Assembly: GCF_001039355.2 (NCBI RefSeq)
Contig: NW_019775391.1
Coordinates: 561,541-625,540, forward strand
Origin: Lingula anatina
Taxonomy: Eukaryota; Brachiopoda; Lingulata; Lingulida; Lingulidae
Length of the DNA stretch: 64,000 nt
Direction: 5' to 3'
The position numbers were made by a program, and so were the translations under genes. Positions 27,520 to 47,700 of this stretch are shown here, in pieces (the first letter of the stretch is position 1; the number at the start of each line of letters is the position of its first letter). A model generated the notes under the pieces. That model was given only the letters and a program-made list of their open reading frames with translations, did no database searches and was not told the DNA's origin.

Positions 27520-27965
27520 AGGTAGGACGTCAAGTTACCGGCCAATCAATGCTTGATGAAGGGGACAATACGCCAGTGTCACCCGCGTGATTGATGAGCC
27601 TGCAATTACACCTGCTTTAGAGCCACCAACAATAGAAATCACTTCAACTGATCTATAACTCTGGACTTTGGAGGGAAGGAAAAAAGTGCACACTGCTTAG
27701 CTTCACAGCAAGCTCAGAGACCCTTATACTGAACTAGGACAATGGAGCTACCCAGGGGCCCCTTCAATATTTATCTAGCATTAGCAGCCCCCGCTGTGTA
27801 CCTCATTTGCCTTGTATTTGGATACTCCCTGCCGAAGTGGACTGACGGCTGGCTAAGGACCCACTTGGTTCATCCAGCTTTTCCTCCCCTTGATACATGG
27901 GGATATAATGAATTCTGCACCACAGGCCATCAAATCTCAGTTAATTTTCAAAAAGCCTTTTCTCC
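27520..27965. promoter_or_regulatory. GC-richer island, candidate conserved element
   Basis: A compositional island with GATTGATGAGCC and CAATTACACCTGC words. An open frame from 27742 contains one hydrophobic stretch but runs into a poly-T tract and ends there; I do not call it a gene. A conserved noncoding element is the likelier reading. Confidence 0.25.
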
Positions 27966-29619
27966 TCAATGTTTTTTTTTTTTTTTTTAAGAAAACACTG
28001 TGGTATACTATATAAAGCAAAAAAAAGTAATGAAATCATCAGATAATGGTAAGCATCTCATCTTGTAAACATCCAGTAATATTTCTTTTTACCATGTACA
28101 GTGATCATTACTTGGATGTCACTGACAACTGATTTAACTGGGCATTAAAACAATGCTGGCAGTGGCATTAAATTAGACCAGGTTTCTTCCAAGACATCAG
28201 TAAATCAATCACTGTTCAGGCTGTGCATTTATTCTTATGGAAAAAGTACTGAAACTGCTGCCTATCCATAAGATGTTACAATCTGAAAAGAAATTCTGCC
28301 CCATGGCATAGGTATTGCATTTACTCAGTTTATCATTAAGTGCAAATGCTTAATTAAAGCATAAAAAAGTTAACTATTAAGTTTATGTATCACAGATTTC
28401 CTTTGAAAAGGCCATTTATAGACATCTTTTTTTGAAGTATTGTAAAACATAATTGCTTACAGAATGTATCTAAATAATTAAAATATTTTATATTAAACCA
28501 AAAAGGGAATTTTTTTAAGATTTAAAAATAAGTGACAAAAGTTACAAGAAGATAGTATAAATGCAACGGAATATAGTATTTATTGTAAAATTGTGTTTTT
28601 GATAATTAGCAATTACTATTTTTTTCAAGGAATGCGTTTAAAACAATTACAAGAAATACAAGGTAACACCTTTGACTCCACCTTATAATGAAAACTACTT
28701 TTGCCATAAACTAATGTCCAGAATGATGTGAATGAATACCAGTTCAATATTAACAAACATAGTTTTAATTTTGTAAATCCACAATATAAAAGCTCTATTT
28801 GGTGGTGGTGGTGGTGGTGGTGGTGGTGGTGGNTGTATCATATCAACAGTACATAGAAGCTTGAATAAAGCACTATTATATGGTGCTTGAAATTTTTTCC
28901 TAAAATTTGCTAAAACTCAAGATGATGACTGTATGTCTTCCTAATTGGTGGAGGTCTTAAAGCTCGTTTAAAAAGTGTATAAATGAAATAGTCTACACTC
29001 TACAAACAAATAATGTGATCTAAACATTTTAGAAGGCGTATACTTAAAGCTCAGTACTTCCATGGGCCAATGGAACAAGCTCCAACACAGTTGTGAATTT
29101 TTGTCAGAAACTTGTTAATTTTATTCATCTAACATTTACATTACATTTTTAATTTTAGGAAAGCTTAATAACTATTGTTGATTTTACAGCCAAGAAAAAC
29201 CAAGCTCCTACCTTAAAAGGAGCATTTTTTACCAACAAATCTTTTCTTGTACCTTGAATGCTTGCTATGGAAAGATGGCTTACAAATCATTTTTTGTTAA
29301 CTTTTAACCATACCTAAGCTAACGTCACCTAATCTTACTATCAAGCAATTATCATCATAATCATATTTAAATGTGTCAAATTTCATCTCAAATAAGAGTT
29401 CATTTTTCAACACCAATGTAAAAAGAAAAAGGAAAAAATAAAGAAAAAAAATCAACCAATGGACGCCCAGATAAAACAACATCACATTGCCGCACAAAAA
29501 CCAGTCCAGGGTATTTTGGATTCAATCAATTTGCCTTTTAGCTGCATAACCCAGTGGGGAACATTCCTTTCCAGTTCCAATAACTTGGGTTAGTTTGAAC
29601 AAACAGCCCATTTTCTGAC
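27966..29619. other. Noncoding stretch
   Basis: AT-rich, no gene seen. A GGT trinucleotide repeat with an N sits near the middle. Confidence 0.55.
28800..28833. repeat. GGT trinucleotide microsatellite ending in one N
   Basis: About eleven uninterrupted GGT units followed by an unknown base at 28833, so its length was probably not resolved in the assembly. Confidence 0.9.
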
Positions 29620-29730
29620 TAATGGGCCTATTTTGTCTTTCTTAATGTGACACTCTCCCGCTGAGCCTCAGGTGCTAGGCCAGGTCACTTCTAAGCGGGC
29701 CACCTCTCAATTTTAATTCAGCTGAAAAAT
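29620..29730. promoter_or_regulatory. Small GC-rich block with CAGGTG and AGGTCA words
   Basis: A short GC-rich island containing an E-box (CAGGTG) and a nuclear-receptor half-site (AGGTCA), followed by a TTTTAATT word. The regulatory role is inferred. Confidence 0.22.
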
Positions 29731-32232
29731 TACCATCTAGAATAATTGTAGCATAATGCCCCCCTTTTTTTCAAATAAAGAAATGTCTATAAGCATGTTG
29801 CCCCAACATCTTTGATTGGATAAACAGGAGTAGCACATTCTACAGAAAAACATTAGAAAATCTACAAACATTTTTTTCTTTTAATTTATCTGCAATTCTT
29901 AGTCATTCTTTCACTGGGTTCTTTTCAAATCTGAAAAGTTAAAATTGTATCAAACTAGATTATTCCTGTAGTTTTGAATTTTTCATGTTTGAAAATGATT
30001 TCATTTAGTCCATTAAAAACAGCCTCCAATTTCAATAGAGAATCCCACCCTCTTGTCTGTTAGATAAAGAAAACCAAGAAATTTACAGTAAAAACACCAA
30101 TAAATTATTTAAGGATGGACAATGAAAACAAGCGTGAGAAAAAACACCTCATTCATTGTTATCTATTCATCTGTTCTTATTTATTTATTACCCATTAAGT
30201 GTATTATACCCTATTTATTTATTTATTTATAATATCTTTTCCACTGTAATGTAAGTGTTGACGTGAACTACTTAGAACATGGTATCGACATCTTAGAGGC
30301 AACAACCCGCGACCACTACAGAAATCAATGGGTCAGGTATGTCCTAAGCAGCACGAAATCTCGATATAAATCTTAGCAGGTTACACAAGATGGATTCTAA
30401 GAAAGAAAAAAAGAAGGTGAATGTGGTAAAACCAAAGATTTACTGCTAGAATTGCTTTCTCAAACACTCATTCACCAGAAACACACACATTTGTCATTTT
30501 CACGAAATAAAAAGGATAAGGAAATTAAAAAAGAAAAAATGCTGTCACTAAGTGCAAACATTTAAAATTGAGTTTTGTCAATAATAGCGTGAAAAGGATT
30601 TTATCTAAGAATGTGGCTTTTGTTACTGCAGTTAATATTTCATTAAAAATAATATATTCCCCATCAACTCAAGTGGAAATATAGATGATCTGTAAGTTCA
30701 ACGATTTATTTGTTATGCCTAGCATGTTGAGAGGATTATATAAAATGTACTGGTCAGGTGTTCTATAAAAAGACACACAAGGGTAATTCAAAAAGCTTTT
30801 GTTATTGCAGTTAATATTTCATTAAAAATAATATATCCCCCATCAACTCAAGTGGGAATGTAGATGAGCTGTAAGTTTAATGATTTTATTTGTTTAGTTT
30901 AGCATGTTGAGGGGATTATATAAAATGTACTGGTCAGGTGTTCTATAAAAAAAATACACAAGGGTAATTCAAAAACCATCGACATGGTATAAATCTGTAC
31001 TTAATTCTTAGCAACACTGGTGAAAAAATCTCTTATGTTTCAAATATCGTGCAAGGAGACATTGTAGGGCAGGGCAGAACAGAACCATCGAATACAGCTT
31101 TTAGGAACAAATCCAACCCTAAAACATTAAAAAAACATGTCCAAAAGCAATCTATTTACAATAATAAAGTTCTATTACGAGTCTGTGAGTAGATTACCTT
31201 TCTTCATTGTTTTTAAACCCCTACCAGCACAATGCCTAGCATACATTCCAAAAAACCATCAATTACTAGCCCATACAAAGTAGCCACTTATAAAGAAATA
31301 CCATTAAGGCAAATGAAATTGTCTAATATACTTCAGTCAATTTTGCTGTTTAAAGTATTCCCCAATTCATAGTCTGATAATTTCACCTATATCTGAAAAC
31401 AAAATGCACTTAAGTATAATATCAAGAAAATAACGCCATCATAAATGATATGATTCATCAAATGATAAAATTCATCTCTATGATAAAATGTAATCAGTTA
31501 AGAAATGACAATGTTCTAATTTCTTAAGAATTTTTGAGTTTTTTTTTTTTTTCAATACATCACAAGCAGGCGGATGAAGAATCTTATCCGCCTCACAAAC
31601 ATAACACCTATTGATCAATTCTCACCAACTTATCTTCGATTTTGGTAAACCACTTACTCATGTTGCTAACACAAAAAGCATCCCTAAAATCTTCCAAAAT
31701 GTTCAGCACTAAGCAAGTACCCTGACCTGTGTTAATTATGTGGTGACATCTAGGGTTTCAAAAAAACTTTGAAGCCAGATCAACAGCTATACCAGTCTAC
31801 ACGCTCCTGGTGTGTCGACAACTTTACGACTTGTTAATAAGTAACTCCCCTCTAAAATCCCTTTCAACCATCAATGACAAGATAAGTCCTAACCATAGTA
31901 AAATATGATTTCAAATGTCTCTAAAACCGATCCAAATAAAAATCAAAAATATAAATATGATTATTTTCACATTTTACAGTTATGGTTTCTCAGAAAACGT
32001 TCTCAAACTTAATTTCTTTTTTTCATTTCGAAGGTCCTTCACACAAAAACAAACAAAAATACTAAAACAAAGCAACCCTTCTTCTCTGAAAGCGTATAAA
32101 AAAGTAAATTGTGCACAGTTACAGTTAATCAAAATTTCTTAGCTTGGATTGAAAAGAACTACCAGGTGATGCCTCAGGTTTCTGAAAACCTCCAGCTTGA
32201 AACAAAGTCCAAAAAGACTTACCAAATATAAG
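29731..32232. other. Noncoding stretch 3' of MELK
   Basis: AT-rich. It should include the MELK 3' UTR next to the stop at 32233; its poly(A) site is not clear. It contains a tandem duplication at 30616-30975. Confidence 0.6.
30616..30975. repeat. Tandem duplication, about 180-bp unit
   Basis: Two adjacent units (30616-30794 and 30795-30975) share long blocks, including GCAGTTAATATTTCATTAAA, with scattered substitutions and small indels. Confidence 0.85.
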
Positions 32233-40825
<8,593 letters not shown>

Positions 40826-41384
40826 CTTCTCTCTGATGATATAATGAGTCCACTATCTGTAATTTAGAAGACTATGTTGTGGTACATGTTCTTAAAAATT
40901 AGTTGTCAGTTTCATAAAACGATTGCAATTGCCTCCACAAAAGACAAAATATGTTTTAGGAAATGTAAATTTGCAAAGAATAACAGCACTTCCTTCAAAT
41001 GATCTATTGATGCCAGCTGGACTGTTAGATTGCAAATGAGCGGCTGAATTCATTCAAATTAAATTACAAATCATACCCGTTCCCATAAACTTGACATCGT
41101 TATTTTCCACTTTTTCTAAAGCAGCCAAAATTGTACCCAAGGAATAAATACCGTTATATTTTATTTGAAAACAACTGTTATATGCAATAATAACACAAAG
41201 GGTTTAAGTTGAAAATCACATGACAGCCAAATGATATTGACAAACGTACGTCTTACTATATCAGTTCTTTTCGTCTCTGTAAACAAATAATTTGCCCCCT
41301 AAAACACTAATAAAATGCATTTTCTTGTGCAGAAGTACAAAAATTTCATATTTGGTAATTGCCAAATTAAATAAAGATGTCTAC

Positions 41385-41455
41385 CTTTGGTTTATTAACA
41401 ACGTCACACTGCTTTCGTCTTGCAGACACCTTCTTTTGTGCAGAAGTCTCATTCA
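41385..41455 (-). other. MELK: MELK noncoding first exon
   Basis: The donor (minus strand CAAAG|GTAGAC) lies at 41384-41383 and pairs with the acceptor just upstream of 40856. The 5' end is a guess, placed just inside the CHR/CRE/CCAAT cluster. Confidence 0.5.
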
Positions 41456-41700
41456 AAAATGACCTCCTTCTGACGTCATCCAATCAGATTCCGGTAATCT
41501 TTTAGGATGTGGATTTTAGATTTTTAGGGGCAGGTTAACGTTAATAAGATTGCTAAGATTAACAATAGTAATATTTATTCTTTTTATATCGATTCTGATT
41601 TAGATTTTGATGTTAAACGGGTAAAACTTTGCAAATGACAACACCGGAACATCTCAGCGTGAGGAATTGTGGGAGCGGGCACTTGATCAAGATGGCGTCC
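41385..41700. promoter_or_regulatory. Bidirectional promoter, MELK and SR-rich gene
   Basis: About 300 bases separate the MELK first-exon donor from the divergent gene's ATG. Elements seen: a CHR word TTTGAA on the MELK strand (41457-41452), a perfect CRE TGACGTCA (41471-41478), CCAATCAG (41480-41487), an ETS core CCGGAA (41644-41649) and CAAGATGGCGTC (41688-41699), close to the YY1 consensus and overlapping the start codon. CHR plus CCAAT is typical of G2/M genes, and human MELK is cell-cycle regulated. Confidence 0.6.
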
Positions 41701-41709
41701 GGCAGCGAG
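41692..41709 (+). CDS. SR-rich gene exon 1
   Basis: Encodes MASGSE; donor GTTTGT. Short, but in frame with exon 2 and the only ATG near the promoter elements. Confidence 0.7.
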
Positions 41710-44700
41710 GTTTGTGCTACGTCCTTTCGCTTTCACCCAAATAATAATCTGTAGAGTTGCCCGATGTCTCTTTTGTTTGCATGACTAACTCACATTGATG
41801 GTTTGGCAATTTTTTAAAGAATCAGTTTGTGAATGATTTTAATGGAAATGCCAGGAAAGAATTAGGATAACCAATCTTACAGTTGGTATACTTGCCATAA
41901 CAAGTTTTATTAGTAGTTGTACTATAGTAGTACCAGTAAAGTTTGGAAGACCAAATCATTGTACCCATTGCAGTAGTCTTCTTTTATTCGCTGAACTGCC
42001 CCATAGTATTCTTTCATTTAACACATAATGAAGTCTTTTTAATGTGCCAATTTTATGCCTGCTTAGTGCTAGCTTTTTATGGGTCATACATGTACCACAG
42101 TATTTTTACCTTCCATGACGACTTCTTCCCATGGTAAAATAGTTTCATCTCTTCTAATTTTCTGAAAAAATGCAGCCCCATGAACTTGAAACATATTTTG
42201 AACAGAAATAGGTAAACGTTTAGCAGATGGAAAAGAACTTTATGAGAGAAAAATACTGTGGAATAGGCCTATGCACTGTTGACTTTTGTGAATTATGCTG
42301 CTTGCTTCTATTTGTCTCAAAAGTGTTCCAGATTTCTCTTCAGACAAATATTTGGAGAATGTGCTTTGAATTAATATCTTATGATCAGTTATCTGAGCAG
42401 ACTTCTTCTTTGAAATGTCAGAAACAAAGCCAAATATAGCGATCTTTACAGAAAGCTTTTATTTGCCACCAGAGAGAGAGAGAGAGATAGAGGTTAAATT
42501 CAGAAGTCAAATAGTAAGCTCTGGAAGGACTAATGCTTTCTGTTGTACTTTATCCAGAACTTTTTAGAATCTGAAGATCTGTTCTTACCTTGTTAACAGA
42601 GAAACATTGGCCTGTCACAGTTTTGCACTTCAAGACTTTTTATTGCTTAGCTTTATGTGTGCCTGCGAATTCATGACATATGAAATCATATGAGGATTTT
42701 AATATATTTAAGAACCATTCTGGCATTTTTAATGACATAAATTATTTGAAGCCGCATAAAACATCTGCTTCAGAGAAATTTTTAAGGCAGTTATGTATAA
42801 ATCTATAGATTTGACTTATAAGTTAGTGGTATTCAGCCAGGCAACAATAAAGCTTACAGAACTAAATTCTGTTTCTAGCGAGATGAGCTTGAAGACCTAG
42901 AAGCTCTGAGATCTGCCGTGTTAGCCTCTATGAAGATGGTAAGTTTGGTTTCACATGGAGTGGTCACACTAACAAGTAACAAATGCATACCGAACTTGCT
43001 ACCTCAGTAAAATCACTTGCTTTATTGATTCAAAATGCTTTGCAAAATGATTGATGTATTGATAAGTCAGGTAGATATTGAATGATTTTTCAAAAATTGG
43101 CTTGCTATTCCCACGTGCTCCAGGATGCATGTAGATGATATATGTGAGGTTGTTTTTCTACATAGGAAAAGATAACTTAAACTGTGATTAAGCATTGTAC
43201 ATATTAAAATCTTTTGTAGAAATCCAAAGATGAAGAAGGCAGCAAGGACAGTGAGAAGGAAGAAGCAGGGGAAGATCCTGAACTAGCTGCTCTAAGAGCT
43301 GCTGCTTTGCAGACCAAGAAGGCAACTGTTGGAAAGGTAATAAATATTACCCTGTAATTCTGATGAAAACTGCATAAATCTTTGGAATTATATTAGGGAT
43401 TGCATTAGTACAAGGAAATGTGTGACATGTTAAGACTTCTCATCTTGAAAGGAAAGTTAAATTCTTAAGAAACAAACATATATGTGCACAAAGATAAACA
43501 ACTAAGATTCAAACTTCTATATGCATTCCCCCAATTCAGCTCCTGAGCAGTGAAAAAAGAAAACCAACACACCATCACCAAAAAAGAGAAAAGAAAGGAT
43601 CATTCCCTTTCAAACACAACAATCGTCCAAGTAACCTGATAGTCATCCAGACAGCCCCGCCTGAGGGGGAAGAGAATGGGACCCTGACGAACCCAGGGCA
43701 GAGAGAGACGGAGAAGACTGTCCCCGTAATGCTGAGACCACAGGACAAGTGGCTGGGGGGTCTGGCTGACGTTAATAGTGCCACAAATAGTCCACAGAGA
43801 GAGAAACCCAAAGGTATGATGTATTGTTCGAAGTTAGAAGGATTTTTTGCATACAAAGTCTCACCTCACATATAAGGGCATATTCCAAATGAAACTATGG
43901 TTTCCAGAACCCAGATGCAACAGCGTATGTTATGTGTGTCACTTTTGTATTATTAAACAATCCTGAAACATACCCTGCACGTAGACTTTCACCCTTATCA
44001 CTAAGAGGTTGACCTCACTTCGTATGGATAATCCCTAATGTTTATCATGCTGTGGAGAATCTGGACATTAATTTGTGGTACACGTTTTCCTCTGCACCTC
44101 AAAGAAATTGTGTTTGTTACTCATGAGTGCCATTTGCAAAACTGTATAATTCATCATTTTAATATTCTTCAATTTTCAGACAAATTCAGTCGATATGAGT
44201 CCAGTGACAGTGAAGGATTCTCATCATCGTCTGGGGAAGAAAGCGAAGAAGAAGAGGCAGAGGAAGAAGAAAAGTCTGACAATAGTGATTCTGATAATGC
44301 TGAAAAAGAATCATTGAAATCTGGATCCAATCAGTCAAGCAATGATGTATCAGATGTGGGAACTGAGGATGAAGATGAGGATGTTGTCATGGAAACAGTT
44401 GACGAGGTTGGGGGCTCAGATAAAAGTAGCAGTGAAGAGGAGAATTCCAGTAATGAAGCTTCAGGATCAGAATCAGAGAATGACCATGACAGTAGTGCAA
44501 CAGAAAATTCTGTCAAACACAAACAAAATGAAACCAAAAAAGAAAACACTGAAAGTGCTAATGATCAACAAAATGTGCAAAGTACCAATGTAAACTATTT
44601 AAAAAATCAGATGTCAGGGCCAGGTCATACGTCCACAAAACCCAGTTCACATAGCGATTCAGAAAGGAGCCATTCATACAGACAGAGTTCCTCAAAATCT

Positions 44701-47700
44701 AGACACAATACTGGAGTTGATAATAGGTCACAGAGACAGTCAGCAAAAGACTCGCGGAATAATGGCACAAACTCTTTAGAACATTTAAAAGAAAGATTAG
44801 GGAGAGATTTTATTGAAAAACGATCGAACTCTTATGAAAGAAAACATTTAGGTCAAGGTCAGGTCAGGTCAAGGACACATTCTAGGGAGCCGACTAGACA
44901 TCGAAGTGACAGACCTCATGATCGTGAACATCCTAGGAGAGGTAGAACATCTCCAAGGCGAGATTTTAAAATGGACCAAATTCCTCACAAGAACAGTGAG
45001 AAAGTGAAAAGAGACGGGCCTAATGTTCCTCACAGGGGTGAGGACAGAAGTAGAACTGGTCAGTCAAGGTCATATAGAGAAGCCAAAGATATTGTGCGCG
45101 ATAAATCCTTAAATCCTTCTAAAACCAGTGCTGACAAAGAGCATACACCAAGAAGGGAGATGGATGCTAAGCATAAAACTGGAAACAGTGCCAAAGAAAA
45201 TGATTCAGGCAGGGCCAATGACAAGGAGATACCTGAGGGTGCAAATGGAAAGCAACAGGAAACTTCAGACAGAGACAGTGATTCAGAAAGTTCTTCTAGT
45301 TCCCTTGGTAGCAGTTCAGACGCAGATTTGGCTGAGGACAGCGACAGTGAGGATGATGCACAGCCCTGGCGCTTCATGCACACTGGACAGGGGAAAAAGT
45401 CCCACGATACAAGACAGCTATTTGAAAGAGACATAACAGACATTGAGCGTGAAAGGCGCTTAAAAAAACACGCAGAAAGTGACAAAATTAATACTAGTCT
45501 AGAACCAAATAACGAGAGATCTCAAAGGCCCAGATATGGTGATAGGAGAGGACACGAGAGATCTCGCCACAGGGATTTTGATAGGAGATCTGAAAGAGAT
45601 GAAAAGGGTTCCAGGCATAGATCTCACAGAGAACCAGGGTCACAACTAAATGAAAGAGATTCAGGTCCAAAATTAAGTGCGAGAGATAAGGATTCAAAAG
45701 TTGGTGCAAAAGATGTCAGGTTAAAAACGGATCCTAGACACCCTGATCCCAAAAAGGATTTCAAACATTTAGGTGCTGAACGAACTATGAGGGATATCGG
45801 CTCTCGGAAGGACATGAGAGACATGCATTCAAAAAGAGGTGCAAGAGGTATAGACTCAAAAAAAGATACAAAAGATGTGGACCCAAGAAGAGATGCAAAA
45901 GATGTGGAACTAAAAAGAGATGGGAGAGATATAGATACTAGAAGGGATCATATGCAAAAAGATCACCACCCCGGCAGGATAATTGACCCAGCTAGACATG
46001 GACCGAAGAGAAGGTATCATTTGGACAGTTTACCTACAAGGAAATTTGAAGATTTTGAAAGCGAAAGTGAAAGTGACAGTGACAATAAAAAGGGCCCACC
46101 TTTGAAATCATTCCTGTCAGTGGTTAAAAAGGACAATGCACAAAATGAATTAGTCCCTCAGGTGAAAAGACCCTACATGCCTTCTCCACAGAAATCCGAG
46201 TGGCAACCAAAAAGAAAGAAAAGAGAAAAGGAACTTAACAGAACTGAAAATAGTCCTTTTGATCCTCCTGTTGTTAAACCTCTCCTCGGTGCAAGCTCGA
46301 GACCTGACACTGCCCTTCAGGGTCTTCCATCTAGAATTACAGATGCAAGAGAACTAATAAGAAAAAGGAGAGGGAAGCAAGAAAATGTGAACAATTCTCC
46401 AGAAAAAGTTCCAAAAACATCTTCTGATCTGGAGACAAAGCCCAGTCCCATAATACATGTCACATTTAACAAAGGTAATAATTCTAATAAAGTAGTTAAT
46501 TTTTTAATGTTCTTACATTGAAGTTGGATTAGCCCTTATTGGCATGGCTATTGTTTGCGGGCTGTGTATTTCAACTGGGCCCAACTTGGACAGAAAATGA
46601 AATACTACTGTTCTCATGGCCATGGCCACTTGTGGAGCACAGTGCTTGAATTACTTTAGTAGTAGGAAATGTATTTGGCGAGCTTAGCTTTTTACAGACA
46701 CCTGCTGCAGAGATGGGTTGAGCTGTTGATAATGAAAACTAATTTGAGAGATTCCATAGTTCATTATGTAGACTGATAAAAGTGAACCATTATGAAACTT
46801 TATTCATTAGACATGCCTGATGCTTTACAAAAGGTTATGAGTCATACGCTGATCAATATAAAATATTTTGCTTTCTATGTATTGGTTTGCTATTTTAGAT
46901 AATTTGTTAAGTGCCAAAATAAAAAAAAATGCAAAACTTGCATTTAAGCTGAAACTAGCATTTTATCAACTACATAGATTAATACTTATTTGCTTCAGTG
47001 CACATAATATAAAACTTATTTTATTATTCTTTTTCAGATGACTCAACCCCTGATCAGTCCTCAAAGAGTAGGCCCTCCATTCTCCAGAGGATAGGACTAC
47101 CAGGCCAGAAACTCGGACACCGGTCAGTTAAGAGTGACCCCATTCCCCATTTAGATACAGGCAGCAGTCAAATATCAAATAACCCACAAGTAAATAGAGA
47201 CAAGCCACTCATCACTCCCTTGATGGACATAGACCTTAAAGCAGGTGTTGGTGTTATAAAATTAAATGATACATCAGATAAAACCAGGCCAAAGCAAAAC
47301 AGAGTGAAAATGGAAGAAGAAAAACCTGTAGAAGAAACTGAAGAATGTTCACAACCCAAATCTACCATCATCAGACTTTCTACAAAACGTGAGGAGGTAA
47401 AGCAAAATAAAAATTCAGAACGGACTGAATTTGAAGACACAAAATGTCAAAGTGAACCTAAATCCACTGTCATTAAGTTAAATAAAAAACCCTCAGGTAA
47501 ATCAAATATTTTAAAATTGAATCACGGTGGTGAAAATCCCATGCCAAATATAGTGAAATTGAACAGGGGATCTTCTCAAAAAGAGGTCAGAAAGTCGGAA
47601 GTCAAAATAATTCAGCCTTTAAATGGACAAGAGCAAGAGGAGCCACATGACACCAGGGTGTTTTTGAAGGACAAAAATGTAGAAAGTAGCAGAGTGCAAT

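Noticed and set aside
27742-27990. 83-codon frame with a hydrophobic stretch
   Set aside because: It ends in codons from a poly-T tract, has no recognisable family and no clear splice sites; kept only as a candidate conserved element.
30616-30975. Repeat units as a possible CRISPR-like array
   Set aside because: Only two long units with no spacers in an animal genome; a simple tandem duplication.
44038-44179. Start of the long SR-rich frame at 44038
   Set aside because: This part precedes a good acceptor (TTTTCAG) and has different composition; exons 1-4 join in frame to 44180 instead.
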